NCBI GenBank assembly: GCA_947591245.1
Contig: CANQCY010000001.1
Coordinates: 124,001 to 188,000 of the forward strand
Length of the DNA: 64,000 bases
Reading direction: 5' to 3'
Origin: an uncultured Lachnospiraceae bacterium
GTDB lineage: Bacteria > Bacillota > Clostridia > Lachnospirales > Lachnospiraceae
Each line of letters opens with the position of its first letter. Within the stretch, counting starts at the first letter, position 1. Below are positions 10,128 through 18,864 of this stretch, piece after piece. A program made the position numbers and the translations under genes. Below the pieces are notes generated by a model. That model was given only the letters and a program-made list of their open reading frames with translations, was not told the DNA's origin and made no database searches.

Positions 10128-10580
10128 TTGGCGCGGTTTCAGTTTCCGTTGGAAAATATACTGAACGTAAAGAAGAAGCTGGAGAAACAGGCAAAAAATG
10201 AGTTTGGGCAGGCGAACGCCCGGCTGTTCCGCGAGCAGGAGAAGCTGGAGGCGGTCATTCTCCGAAGCGGGGAAGCGCGCCAGAAGCTTAAGGCGGCATT
10301 GTCCGAGACGCTGTCGGTAACAGAGATCAGGAGAAGAGAGGAAGCTGTGGAAATCCTCAAATTCTATGTGCTGCAGCAGCAGCTCGCCGTGAAGCGGCGT
10401 GAAAAAGAAGTGGAAATCGCAAGGGAGAAGCTCAACGAGGCGATGAAGGAACGAAAAATATATGAAAAGCTGAAGGAAAAGGCGTTTGATGAGTTCATGC
10501 GGGAAGAAAACCGCAAAGAGCAGAGGGCAGTGGACGAGCTCATGAGTTATAAACATGGCGCAAAGGCAGAAAATGCATAG
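10128..10580 (+). CDS. fliJ: flagellar export protein FliJ (TTG start)
   Basis: ARFQFPLENILNVKKKLEKQAKNEF coiled coil; position after fliI. Confidence 0.88.
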   Translation: MARFQFPLENILNVKKKLEKQAKNEFGQANARLFREQEKLEAVILRSGEARQKLKAALSETLSVTEIRRREEAVEILKFYVLQQQLAVKRREKEVEIAREKLNEAMKERKIYEKLKEKAFDEFMREENRKEQRAVDELMSYKHGAKAENA

Positions 10581-10627
10581 CGCGCATAAAAATATGTTTT
10601 GTGCGGTCTGCACGATTGGAGGAAAGC

Positions 10628-11380
10628 ATGGCGGGGAAAAAAGATAAGAAAAAAGACGAAAACAACGAGGTTGCACAGGAAGAGAGTGCGGGAAGCAAAT
10701 TGCTCACGATTCTTATCGTATTTGTGATCGTGGCCATATGGCTTGCGCTTTTTTGCGTACTCATTAAATTTGACGTCGGCCATTTCGGAAGCGAGGTGCT
10801 GTATCCGATATTGAAGGATGTGCCCGTTGTAAATAAGGTGCTGCCGCCGGTAGAGGGCGGACAGGAGCCGGAGGGGTACACGGATATCGATGCGGCGAAC
10901 GCGCGGATCCAAGAACTGGAAAAGCAGCTTGCCGACGCACAGAACAGCGGCACGGCAAGCGAAGAAGAGGTTAAGGATTTGAGGACGGAAAATGAACGCC
11001 TGAAAAAATATGAGGAACAGCAGCGCGCCTTTGAAAAACGCGTGAAAGAATTTGACGAGCAGGTTGTGTATAACGACAAAGCGCCGGAGTTGTCGGAGTA
11101 CCAGAAATATTATGAGGAGATTGATCCGGATAACGCCGCCGAACTGTATAAACAGGTTGTTCAGGATGTCCAGCAGTCAATGAAAATCACCAAGCAATCG
11201 ACGCTTTATTCCAAAATGGAGCCGGCGCAGGCGGCGAGCGTGTTGGAAACGATGTCCGGCGATCTGGATCTGGTAGCGGCGATCCTCGACGGGATGTCTG
11301 AGTCTAAGAGCGCGGCGATTCTGGCAAATATGTCTCCGGAGACAGCGGCGCAGATTACGACGAAGATGACGGCAAAATGA
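10628..11380 (+). CDS. MotE/YlxF-like flagellar protein
   Basis: one TM, coiled coil and C-terminal MotE-type motif AASVLETMSGDLDLVAAILDGMSESKSAAILANMSPETAAQITTKM. Confidence 0.8.
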   Translation: MAGKKDKKKDENNEVAQEESAGSKLLTILIVFVIVAIWLALFCVLIKFDVGHFGSEVLYPILKDVPVVNKVLPPVEGGQEPEGYTDIDAANARIQELEKQLADAQNSGTASEEEVKDLRTENERLKKYEEQQRAFEKRVKEFDEQVVYNDKAPELSEYQKYYEEIDPDNAAELYKQVVQDVQQSMKITKQSTLYSKMEPAQAASVLETMSGDLDLVAAILDGMSESKSAAILANMSPETAAQITTKMTAK

Positions 11381-11393
11381 TATTGAAATTTGT

Positions 11394-11420
11394 TTAACAT
11401 TTTTCATTTTTCGCCGATAT
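11394..11420 (+). promoter_or_regulatory. candidate sigma-D (sigma-28) promoter upstream of fliK
   Basis: TTAA-N15-GCCGATAT; -10 GCCGATAT (11413-11420) matches the Bacillus sigma-D consensus TAAA-N15-GCCGATAT exactly; -35 is 3/4. Confidence 0.5.
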
Positions 11421-11517
11421 ATATGATATGAATCGCGAGTTCCCATTTTTCATATAAGGAAATGGCGAATCATAAAAAATAAGACCGCGTTAAGATGGTC
11501 TGGAAAGGAGGAAAAGG

Positions 11518-13152
11518 ATGCAGGCACAGGGTGTTTTACAGAGCATGGGTTCTGTACAGCTTCAGTCAAATGCGAATGCTTCTGGAAAGCCATCAAAAAC
11601 AGACCGGGCGGCTTTTGACAGTTTTATGTCGAAAGATGCAGCGGGCCAGACGCAAAGCAGCCATCGTTCCGTTGTCGGGCAGACCGGCGGCAAAACAGGA
11701 AAAAATAATTTGGATGCGAGCGCTCCCAACGAGGATGCGGGTCAGAATAAAATACCTCTGGCGGATGGCAAAAATACGTTGCAGACGGTTGAGGCGGATG
11801 AGATCCGGGAAGTGGAAACGATGGTTGTGCAGCTTTTGCAGGATACATTCGGCATGACTGAGGAAGATGTTGCCGATGTGCTGGAACAGCTGGGACTGGC
11901 GCCGCTTGATCTCGCCTTTATGATGATTCCGGGATTAAATACGGCGGGCGTTCAGCCGGTCAATGTGGAAAACATCAAAGCCGTGATAATGGAAACGCAT
12001 GGCGTGGACGAGGCAAACCTGTTTCTTATATCTGACCGGATGTCCGGGGAGTTTTCGGATATCAGGAACGGCATCGAGCATATTTTGTCAGAGCAGCTGG
12101 GTATTGGCGCTGATGATTTGTCTGAGGAAGATGTCCGGTTTTTACAGCATTTTGCAGAGGCGGCTGAGCAGATGGCGGAAAGCGCTGAGTATGCCGCGCA
12201 GGATGTGATGAATGCGGAACAGGCGGCGGCAGCCGACGAGAATATCAATGCTGATGCAGAGGCGCTTTCGATGGCCGGACAGGAAACAGCGATCCAGGCA
12301 GAGGTACATAATGCTGAAAGCATGGGACGGGACGCCGCTTCGGACAAAGCGGATGATCTGACGTACAATGCGGTACGCGAATCCGTGAACACGGTGGATC
12401 CGAATGCCGTACGAAACGCCGTACAGAATGACGGGGAAGCGAAGACGGCAGGAGATCGTGATGAGAACGCGGTTTCCGCAGCGGGAATGAAACAGGACAT
12501 TTCGGTAGTGGCAGAGGTTTCCAAAGAGTCTGGAACGCCAAACCAGACATTCCAGAATGAAAAGCAGGATCTGTCAGAACATGCAAGCCGCAAGACGGCA
12601 GAGCGGCCGATTGAAAATCCGCTGAACGCATTCGTCGAGAGGCTGACGGAATCGTTTGAGACGGTGAGGCGGGACAGCGCTTTGACGTCGAGGCAGGCTA
12701 CGATGGATCAGATTGTGGAGCAGGTAGTAAACCATGTGAGAATACGGGTACTGCCGCAGACAACGAGCATGGAGCTTCAGTTAAATCCGGCGTCCCTCGG
12801 AAGGGTAAACCTGAATGTTACTTCACAGAATGGAACGGCGACCGCTACGCTCACTGTTCAGAATCAGGTGGCCAAGGAAGCGCTTGAGAGTCAGCTTACG
12901 GTACTTCGCGAAAATCTTGAAAGTCATGGCCTGAAAGTAGATGCCGTTGAGGTCAATGTGTCGGAGTTTGGATTTAAACATCCGGAGGACTCGAACAACA
13001 ATCACTTCAAACAGAAAAAATCCTCACAGAACAGGAAAATTCGTTTTGGTGCGGCAGGCGATGTCGAAAACCGGGATGATTCGGCTGAAACAGAGATCGC
13101 TGCTTTGGCTGACCGGCGTGATAGGAATAGCGTAGTAGACTATACGGCATGA
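11518..13152 (+). CDS. fliK: flagellar hook-length control protein FliK
   Basis: C-terminal Flg_hook domain SMELQLNPASLGRVNLNVTSQNGTATATLTVQNQVAKEALESQLTVLRENLESHGLKVDAVEVNV. Confidence 0.92.
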   Translation: MQAQGVLQSMGSVQLQSNANASGKPSKTDRAAFDSFMSKDAAGQTQSSHRSVVGQTGGKTGKNNLDASAPNEDAGQNKIPLADGKNTLQTVEADEIREVETMVVQLLQDTFGMTEEDVADVLEQLGLAPLDLAFMMIPGLNTAGVQPVNVENIKAVIMETHGVDEANLFLISDRMSGEFSDIRNGIEHILSEQLGIGADDLSEEDVRFLQHFAEAAEQMAESAEYAAQDVMNAEQAAAADENINADAEALSMAGQETAIQAEVHNAESMGRDAASDKADDLTYNAVRESVNTVDPNAVRNAVQNDGEAKTAGDRDENAVSAAGMKQDISVVAEVSKESGTPNQTFQNEKQDLSEHASRKTAERPIENPLNAFVERLTESFETVRRDSALTSRQATMDQIVEQVVNHVRIRVLPQTTSMELQLNPASLGRVNLNVTSQNGTATATLTVQNQVAKEALESQLTVLRENLESHGLKVDAVEVNVSEFGFKHPEDSNNNHFKQKKSSQNRKIRFGAAGDVENRDDSAETEIAALADRRDRNSVVDYTA

Positions 13153-13163
13153 CGGCAGGCAGG

Positions 13164-13195
13164 CAAGTTTGCGTCCGCGCTGCTGCGCAAACTTG
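13164..13195 (+). repeat. 10-bp perfect inverted repeat (hairpin) between fliK and flgD
   Basis: CAAGTTTGCG (13164-13173) / CGCAAACTTG (13186-13195), 12-nt loop; no T tract. Confidence 0.8.
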
Positions 13196-13232
13196 GGATG
13201 AATATCAAAGCAACGCAGAAATGAGGGAAAAT

Positions 13233-14066
13233 ATGGCTACATCTTTAGATGGTCTTCTGACATCGCTGCAGGATCTCTCGATGAACACGCAGAGAACGAA
13301 TACTTCAGAAGAAAAGAAGAGCCGGAACCCGGGGGGCGATCTGGGCAAGGAAGAGTTTTTACAACTGCTTGTCTGCCAGATGAGAAATCAGGATCCGCTC
13401 GAACCGGCAAAAGATACGGAATTTATCGCACAGCTTGCACAGTTCTCAGCGTTAGAGCAGATGCAGAACCTGAATGAAACAGTGGTGAATTCACAGGCGT
13501 TTAGTTTGGTAGGCAAGTACGTATTGATTAATACGACGGATTCCGACGGAAGGGCCGGCGAGGTAGCAGGCGTTGTCGACTGCATTACGATGAAGGGCGG
13601 AGAGACGTACATGACTGTGAACGGACAGCAGTATTCGATGGATCAGCTCGTCGAAGTAAGGGATGAGTATTATGCTGTTCAGGAGTATCTTCCATCCGTG
13701 GAAAAAATGGAAGCGGTTTATGACAAGTCAAATAAAGCTCCGGTTTATGTTCCGATCGATCTCGGCAAGAATTCATATGCGGCGACAAGCGTGGCGGTAT
13801 TTATAAACGGCGAGGCGGTATCTCCGGATTATCTCAAATATGATGAGGCGACAAAGGAACTGTCGATCTGGCCGGGATTTCTTGATAACTTGGAGGCGGG
13901 CGTTTATCAGGTGGCTTTTGTATTTGATGACTTATATGCGACGACCATTAGCGACAAGGTGACGATTCAGGTGACGGACTCCGGCGTGTCCAACGAGGAC
14001 TCCGGCGTGCCTAACGAGGACTCCGGCGTGCCTAACGAGGACTCCGGCGTGCCCAACGAGGAATAA
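13233..14066 (+). CDS. flgD: flagellar hook capping protein FlgD
   Basis: LGKEEFLQLLVCQMRNQDPLEPAKDTEFIAQLAQFSALEQMQNLNETV; start MATSLDG preceded by gaggg. Confidence 0.95.
   Translation: MATSLDGLLTSLQDLSMNTQRTNTSEEKKSRNPGGDLGKEEFLQLLVCQMRNQDPLEPAKDTEFIAQLAQFSALEQMQNLNETVVNSQAFSLVGKYVLINTTDSDGRAGEVAGVVDCITMKGGETYMTVNGQQYSMDQLVEVRDEYYAVQEYLPSVEKMEAVYDKSNKAPVYVPIDLGKNSYAATSVAVFINGEAVSPDYLKYDEATKELSIWPGFLDNLEAGVYQVAFVFDDLYATTISDKVTIQVTDSGVSNEDSGVPNEDSGVPNEDSGVPNEE
13977..14060 (+). repeat. four 21-bp tandem repeats at the 3' end of flgD (DSGV[S/P]NE x4)
   Basis: gactccggcgtg(t/c)c(c/t)aacgag repeated at 13977, 13998, 14019, 14040 in frame with flgD. Confidence 0.97.
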
Positions 14067-14147
14067 AAAAGCGGGAGCTCTTATGACTCCGGTACGCAGC
14101 CGGATGCGATGAGAATTCGCAGAAATGATCGGGAGGTGGACAAAGGA

Positions 14148-14534
14148 ATGAATATATCGAATAATAACTTTGCTTCCATCGATGAAATGCGCCATAAGAT
14201 GGCGAATGGTTCTGCCCATACAGTGGCGGGCGCCGCAGGGAATGGTTCTGGGAAATCGTTTGACAAGGTGCTGATTGATACAGCGGACGAGGTGAAGTTT
14301 TCCAAGCATGCTGCGAAGAGGTTGGAAATGCGAAATATCAATATTTCCGACGAGCAGAAGGCGAGATTGGAAGATGCCGCAGATCAGGCGATGGAAAAAG
14401 GAATGACAGAATCTCTCGTGATGGTTGATAATCTGGCGTTTATACTTAATGTCAGGAATAAAACCGTTGTAACTGCCGTAAATGATACGGCAAATGCAAT
14501 TTTTACCAATATCGATGGAGCGATTATTAATTAA
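14148..14534 (+). CDS. TIGR02530-like flagellar operon protein
   Basis: FDKVLIDTADEVKFSKHAAKRLEMRNINISDEQKARLEDAADQAMEKGMTESLVMVDNLAFILNVRNKTVVTAV; located between flgD and flgE. Confidence 0.85.
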   Translation: MNISNNNFASIDEMRHKMANGSAHTVAGAAGNGSGKSFDKVLIDTADEVKFSKHAAKRLEMRNINISDEQKARLEDAADQAMEKGMTESLVMVDNLAFILNVRNKTVVTAVNDTANAIFTNIDGAIIN

Positions 14535-14642
14535 AATTGCAAGAGAAACTTATAAATGTCATGCTGGCCCTTTACAGGAAGCATGAAAGCCTTTGATTGC
14601 CAGATAAGGCTTAGTTTTAAACAAAAATGGAGGGTAATTATT

Positions 14643-16220
14643 ATGATGAGATCACTGTGGTCTGGTGTTTCCGGTCTGAAAGTACACCAGACAAAAATGG
14701 ACGTTATAGGTAACAATATTGCAAACGTAAATACGGTTGGATTCCGTTCCAGTACGGTAAATTTCTCAGATGTGTACTATCAGACGACGAGAAGCGCTTC
14801 GGGACCGAATGTTGACACCGGGACTGCCGGTACAAATGCGATGCAGATCGGTCTCGGATCCAACGTAGCGGCGATCAGCGTGAATTTGTCGGGAACCGGC
14901 GCGACAAACCGTACCGACAGGGGAATGGATCTGATGATTAACGGCGATGCGTTCTTTGTTGTTGACAACATGGGAACGACGTGCTTTACGAAGGCCGGAG
15001 CGCTTGATATTGATGCAAACGGCATGCTCTACTGTATAACAAACGGCGCGTCTGTTCTCGGCTGGGGCGTGGATGAAGAAGGGAACATAAGGAAAGACAT
15101 GGTAAGCACGCTGACCCTTATGTCGCCGGAAAACGAGACGGCAGCGCCGAGTGCGACAAAAAATGTAACCCTTTCCGGAAATATCGACAAAAAAGATCCG
15201 GATGTAGCGTACAATGTCGGACCGGTATTGGATGAGGACGGACAGCCGACGGATGAGGTACAGTTTCTTTCCGACGGCTATCCGATTTCGGTGAAGTTCT
15301 TTGATAATGTCGGAAATTCCTACACGGCGAAATTAGGCGTTATGCAGGTGGAGGGCGATGATAACAAATATACGGTCAGGCTGCTTGACGTACTGGATAA
15401 AAACGGTTCGATCCTCAAAGAGGCGTATGATGACAACGGAGTTACAAAATACAAAAAAGTAAACGCGGTTGTAAATGAGGACGGTACGATTAATGAGGAA
15501 GGAGCCGGCCAGTATCTGAATCTGGCGGGTAAGGAGATTACGTATACTGTGGATCAGGTAACCGGCGAGCTTACGTTTTCAACGCCGGAAGGCGGCGATC
15601 CGCAGCTCTGGTTCAACGGATACAGCGGAGAGTTCGTGGGCGTAGGAAATCTTCCGGCAGACGGAGGAGATGACGCCACGGTAACGGGCGGATCCCTGAA
15701 TTTAGCGTTAAATAACGCCGAGGCCCCGAACACTGACAGTCCGTTCCCTATCGCGGGCGTGGACATTGATTTCTCCGGACTTACAATGTACGGCGGAAGC
15801 AAGTCGAGCAAGGTAGAGTCAAAGAGGGGCGACAGAACGGGAGCGAATGGCGGTAATGCGCCGGGGGCTCTGAACGGATTCACGATCAATACGGAAGGAA
15901 AAATTTACGCCGTATATGATAACGGAGACAATAAGCTGCTTGGACAGATTGCATTTGCTACGTTCCCGAACCCGTCAGGTCTGGAAGCTCTCGGAAACGG
16001 ACTGTATGCGGCGACGCTGAACTCCGGCGAGTTTGACGGAATCGGAGAAGAAATCACGGCATGCGGCAGCCTGTCGGTGGGCGCGCTGGAAATGTCTGAC
16101 GTCGATCTGGCGACGGAGTTTACAAATATGATTACGACCCAGCGTGGTTTTCAGGCGAATTCAAGGACGATCACAACGTCGGATACGATGTTGGAAGAAC
16201 TGATCAACCTGAAACGATAA
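14643..16220 (+). CDS. flgE: flagellar hook protein FlgE
   Basis: MMRSLWSGVSGLKVHQTKMDVIGNNIANVNTVGFRSS ... VDLATEFTNMITTQRGFQANSRTITTSDTMLEELINLKR. Confidence 0.97.
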   Translation: MMRSLWSGVSGLKVHQTKMDVIGNNIANVNTVGFRSSTVNFSDVYYQTTRSASGPNVDTGTAGTNAMQIGLGSNVAAISVNLSGTGATNRTDRGMDLMINGDAFFVVDNMGTTCFTKAGALDIDANGMLYCITNGASVLGWGVDEEGNIRKDMVSTLTLMSPENETAAPSATKNVTLSGNIDKKDPDVAYNVGPVLDEDGQPTDEVQFLSDGYPISVKFFDNVGNSYTAKLGVMQVEGDDNKYTVRLLDVLDKNGSILKEAYDDNGVTKYKKVNAVVNEDGTINEEGAGQYLNLAGKEITYTVDQVTGELTFSTPEGGDPQLWFNGYSGEFVGVGNLPADGGDDATVTGGSLNLALNNAEAPNTDSPFPIAGVDIDFSGLTMYGGSKSSKVESKRGDRTGANGGNAPGALNGFTINTEGKIYAVYDNGDNKLLGQIAFATFPNPSGLEALGNGLYAATLNSGEFDGIGEEITACGSLSVGALEMSDVDLATEFTNMITTQRGFQANSRTITTSDTMLEELINLKR

Positions 16221-16251
16221 AACGTTATTTTGAATTTCATAAGTTTTTTAT

Positions 16252-16288
16252 AAAAAAGGGGAACAAAAAGGTTTCCCTTTTTTCATTT
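16252..16288 (+). terminator. intrinsic terminator-like hairpin downstream of flgE
   Basis: AAAAAAGGGGAAC / GTTTCCCTTTTTT (one G-U) followed by T-rich tail. Confidence 0.6.
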
Positions 16289-16373
16289 TTATGTTATGAT
16301 TAAAGGGTATGGGAATATTGCGCCTATAAAAGGGCGAATGTCCGGTTGTCTGCTTGGAAAGGGGGAGCAGGGA

Positions 16374-16562
16374 ATGATAGATGTTACAAGAATAAGCGGA
16401 AAACCGTTTACGTTAAACTGTGACCTGATCGAGACGGTAGAAGAGTCTCCGGATACGGTGATCACACTTACGACTGGGAAAAAAATAATTGTAAAAGAAA
16501 GTAGACAAGATATTAAAAATTTAGTAAAATTGTATCGGAAGGAAATTTTCCAAAACATATAG
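16374..16562 (+). CDS. flbD: FlbD family flagellar protein (short; Clostridia type)
   Basis: MIDVTRISGKPFTLNCDLIETVEESPDTVITLTTGKKIIVKES; ~62 aa between flgE and motA. Confidence 0.92.
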   Translation: MIDVTRISGKPFTLNCDLIETVEESPDTVITLTTGKKIIVKESRQDIKNLVKLYRKEIFQNI

Positions 16563-16589
16563 ACAAAAACATTAAGGTGGTGTATCGAC

Positions 16590-17402
16590 TTGGATTTAGC
16601 ATCTATTATAGGTATAGTGGGATGTGCTGCAGCTGTTGTTTACGGTATCATATCCGGTGATCAGGGTGTTTCTGCCCTGAACAACTTCTGGGATATGCCT
16701 TCTTTCCTGATTACGGTCCTCGGTTCCATGTTCTGTATGCTGACAATGGCGGACAGCATACCGGGACTGCTGGCTTCTCTGAAGTCAATCGGGCTGATTA
16801 TGAAGGTTCCTGAGAGCAATGAAGGGGAAGTGATACATACGATCATCGATCTGGCAAATGTTGCCAGAAAAGAAGGCCTTTTGCAGCTGGAAGAAGCGGC
16901 GTCGGAAATCGAGGATGATTTCCTGAAAAAAGGGATTATGCTGATTGTAGACGGTACGGACCAAGAGCTTGTTACGAGCATATTGGATACCGATTTGAAT
17001 TGTATTGAACGGCGGCACAATAAAATTATCAGTTTCTGGGAGGGCCTGGCGGCGATGGGGCCCTCATGGGGAATGATCGGTACCCTGATCGGACTGATCA
17101 ACATGCTTAAGCTTCTCGACGACCCAAGCTCGATCGGGCCGAACATGGCAGTAGCGCTCATTACGACATTGTACGGTTCTCTGCTTGCGAACTGGATTAG
17201 CATTCCCGTTGCGTCTAAGCTGAAAGCGATCAATGCGACAGAGATCATGACAAAGGAAGTCATCTGCGAAGGGATTTTGTCAATTCAGGCAGGTGAAAAC
17301 CCGCGTGTGATCGAGGAAAAACTGAAATCCTTCCTGGCGCCAAAGCTTCGTGACGAGGTATTGAACAATGGTCAGGATGCCGGTCAAGGTGGTGAGGGAT
17401 AA
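16590..17402 (+). CDS. motA: flagellar stator MotA/PomA-like (TTG start)
   Basis: MDLASIIGIVGCAAAVVYGI; EGLAAMGPSWGMIGTLIGLINML; four TM. Confidence 0.95.
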   Translation: MDLASIIGIVGCAAAVVYGIISGDQGVSALNNFWDMPSFLITVLGSMFCMLTMADSIPGLLASLKSIGLIMKVPESNEGEVIHTIIDLANVARKEGLLQLEEAASEIEDDFLKKGIMLIVDGTDQELVTSILDTDLNCIERRHNKIISFWEGLAAMGPSWGMIGTLIGLINMLKLLDDPSSIGPNMAVALITTLYGSLLANWISIPVASKLKAINATEIMTKEVICEGILSIQAGENPRVIEEKLKSFLAPKLRDEVLNNGQDAGQGGEG

Positions 17403-18229
17403 TGGCAAGAAAGAAACAGGAAGAACCGGATTCAATTGAAGGCGGTTGGATCAATACGTTTGCCGACTTGATGAATTTGCTGCTGTGCTTTTTCGTGCTT
17501 TTGTTTTCAATGTCAACGGTGGATGCTGAAAAATACGAGCAGATCGTTCAATCGTTTACGCAAAAAATCAATATATTCGACGGCGGCGATAAGTCTGTGG
17601 GGGAGGGCGCCTTTGTTTCCAGCGGCACGAGCCAGAAAATATCAATGGAGCAGTTTTTTAACGAATTTGAAGAGAGCAGCTCCGATCCGAATCAGGAAGA
17701 AACCAGTTCGGAAATTCTGGACGAAGAAAGCGAATGGGAAGCGAAAAAACAGGCGGAACTCAAGAGCAAAACGACGGCTATTTATGATGATGTGTCGGAT
17801 AGGGCGGCCGATAAAAAAATTCAGGATGAGATTAATGTGAACATGGATGAAAAATACCGATATGTACAGATCTCCCTGAACGGCGCGATTCTTTTTGATT
17901 CCGGTTCCGATGCGATTAAGCAGTCCGCAATTGGAATTTTGAGCAAGGTCGGAGATATATTAAAGGTATATGACAAGCATATGATAAAGATTGAGGGGCA
18001 TACGGATAATGTCCAGATATCAGGAGGACGTTTCCCGAATAATATGTGGCTGTCCGCTGCGAGGGCGACGCAGGTATTTGACTATTTTGTCAGCGTGAAG
18101 AAACTGGATCCGCATACGCTTGAGGCGACGGGACGGAGCGAATACGAGCCGGTATCGGACAATGATACCGAGAAAGGCCGCGCGCGCAACCGAAGGGTTG
18201 AGATAAAGATATATACGGAGAATGATTAG
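17402..18229 (+). CDS. motB: flagellar stator MotB/PomB-like
   Basis: TFADLMNLLLCFFVLLFSMSTVDAEKY TM with conserved Asp; C-terminal OmpA domain KIEGHTDNVQI...RARNRRVEIKI. Confidence 0.95.
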   Translation: MARKKQEEPDSIEGGWINTFADLMNLLLCFFVLLFSMSTVDAEKYEQIVQSFTQKINIFDGGDKSVGEGAFVSSGTSQKISMEQFFNEFEESSSDPNQEETSSEILDEESEWEAKKQAELKSKTTAIYDDVSDRAADKKIQDEINVNMDEKYRYVQISLNGAILFDSGSDAIKQSAIGILSKVGDILKVYDKHMIKIEGHTDNVQISGGRFPNNMWLSAARATQVFDYFVSVKKLDPHTLEATGRSEYEPVSDNDTEKGRARNRRVEIKIYTEND

Positions 18230-18238
18230 GAGGCTATT

Positions 18239-18748
18239 ATGAAGAAGAATATACTTACGATTGTGATTATGGCCGCTACGGTAGTGAACTTGATTCTTAC
18301 GATTATTATGGTTTTTTCTATCGTACCGGCGGCAAACAAAACAAACAAGCTTGTTGATAAAGTGGCTGAGGTCATGGATATGGAGCTTGAGCAGGAACAG
18401 GCGGAGAACTATTCGTTTGAAGACCTTACGCCGTACGAGGTTAATTTTGAAAACAAACAGACGATCAACCTGACGCAAGAGGACGGCGACAAGGAGCCGC
18501 ATTACGTTGTGATCGACGGATTTTCCGTTTCGTTGAATAAGGAAGCGGACGATTACGACAAAATTTATGAAGCAGTACAGACGTCTCCGGTGTATGTGAC
18601 GGGATGCGTGAAATCAGCGATAGCTGAGCAGACGATCAGCACGCTGAATGAAGAGACGATTAAGGCGGCGGCGCTTGCAAAAATACAGGATTTTTACGAT
18701 AGCAAGTGCATCGTACGAGTGGATTTAAATGGATATATGTACCAATAG
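18239..18748 (+). CDS. fliL: flagellar basal body-associated protein FliL
   Basis: single N-terminal TM; C-terminal EETIKAAALAKIQDFYDSKCIVRVDLNGYMYQ; motB-fliL-fliM context. Confidence 0.85.
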   Translation: MKKNILTIVIMAATVVNLILTIIMVFSIVPAANKTNKLVDKVAEVMDMELEQEQAENYSFEDLTPYEVNFENKQTINLTQEDGDKEPHYVVIDGFSVSLNKEADDYDKIYEAVQTSPVYVTGCVKSAIAEQTISTLNEETIKAAALAKIQDFYDSKCIVRVDLNGYMYQ

Positions 18749-18790
18749 GATGGTTATTTTAAGAAAACACTTTAATTTATTTTGAGTTTG

Positions 18791-18799
18791 TGTTATAAT
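18791..18799 (+). promoter_or_regulatory. candidate internal promoter (extended -10 TGTTATAAT) upstream of fliM
   Basis: TGtTATAAT with no strong -35; 66 nt upstream of fliM start. Confidence 0.4.
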
Positions 18800-18864
18800 A
18801 CACTATGGGTGTCACGTTTCCTAACCAGCACCTATTTATAACAAGATACAGTGAGGTGAGGATC

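Noticed and set aside
13977-14060. CRISPR-like repeat array
   Set aside because: Directly adjacent 21-bp repeats without spacers, in frame with flgD; a protein-coding tandem repeat.
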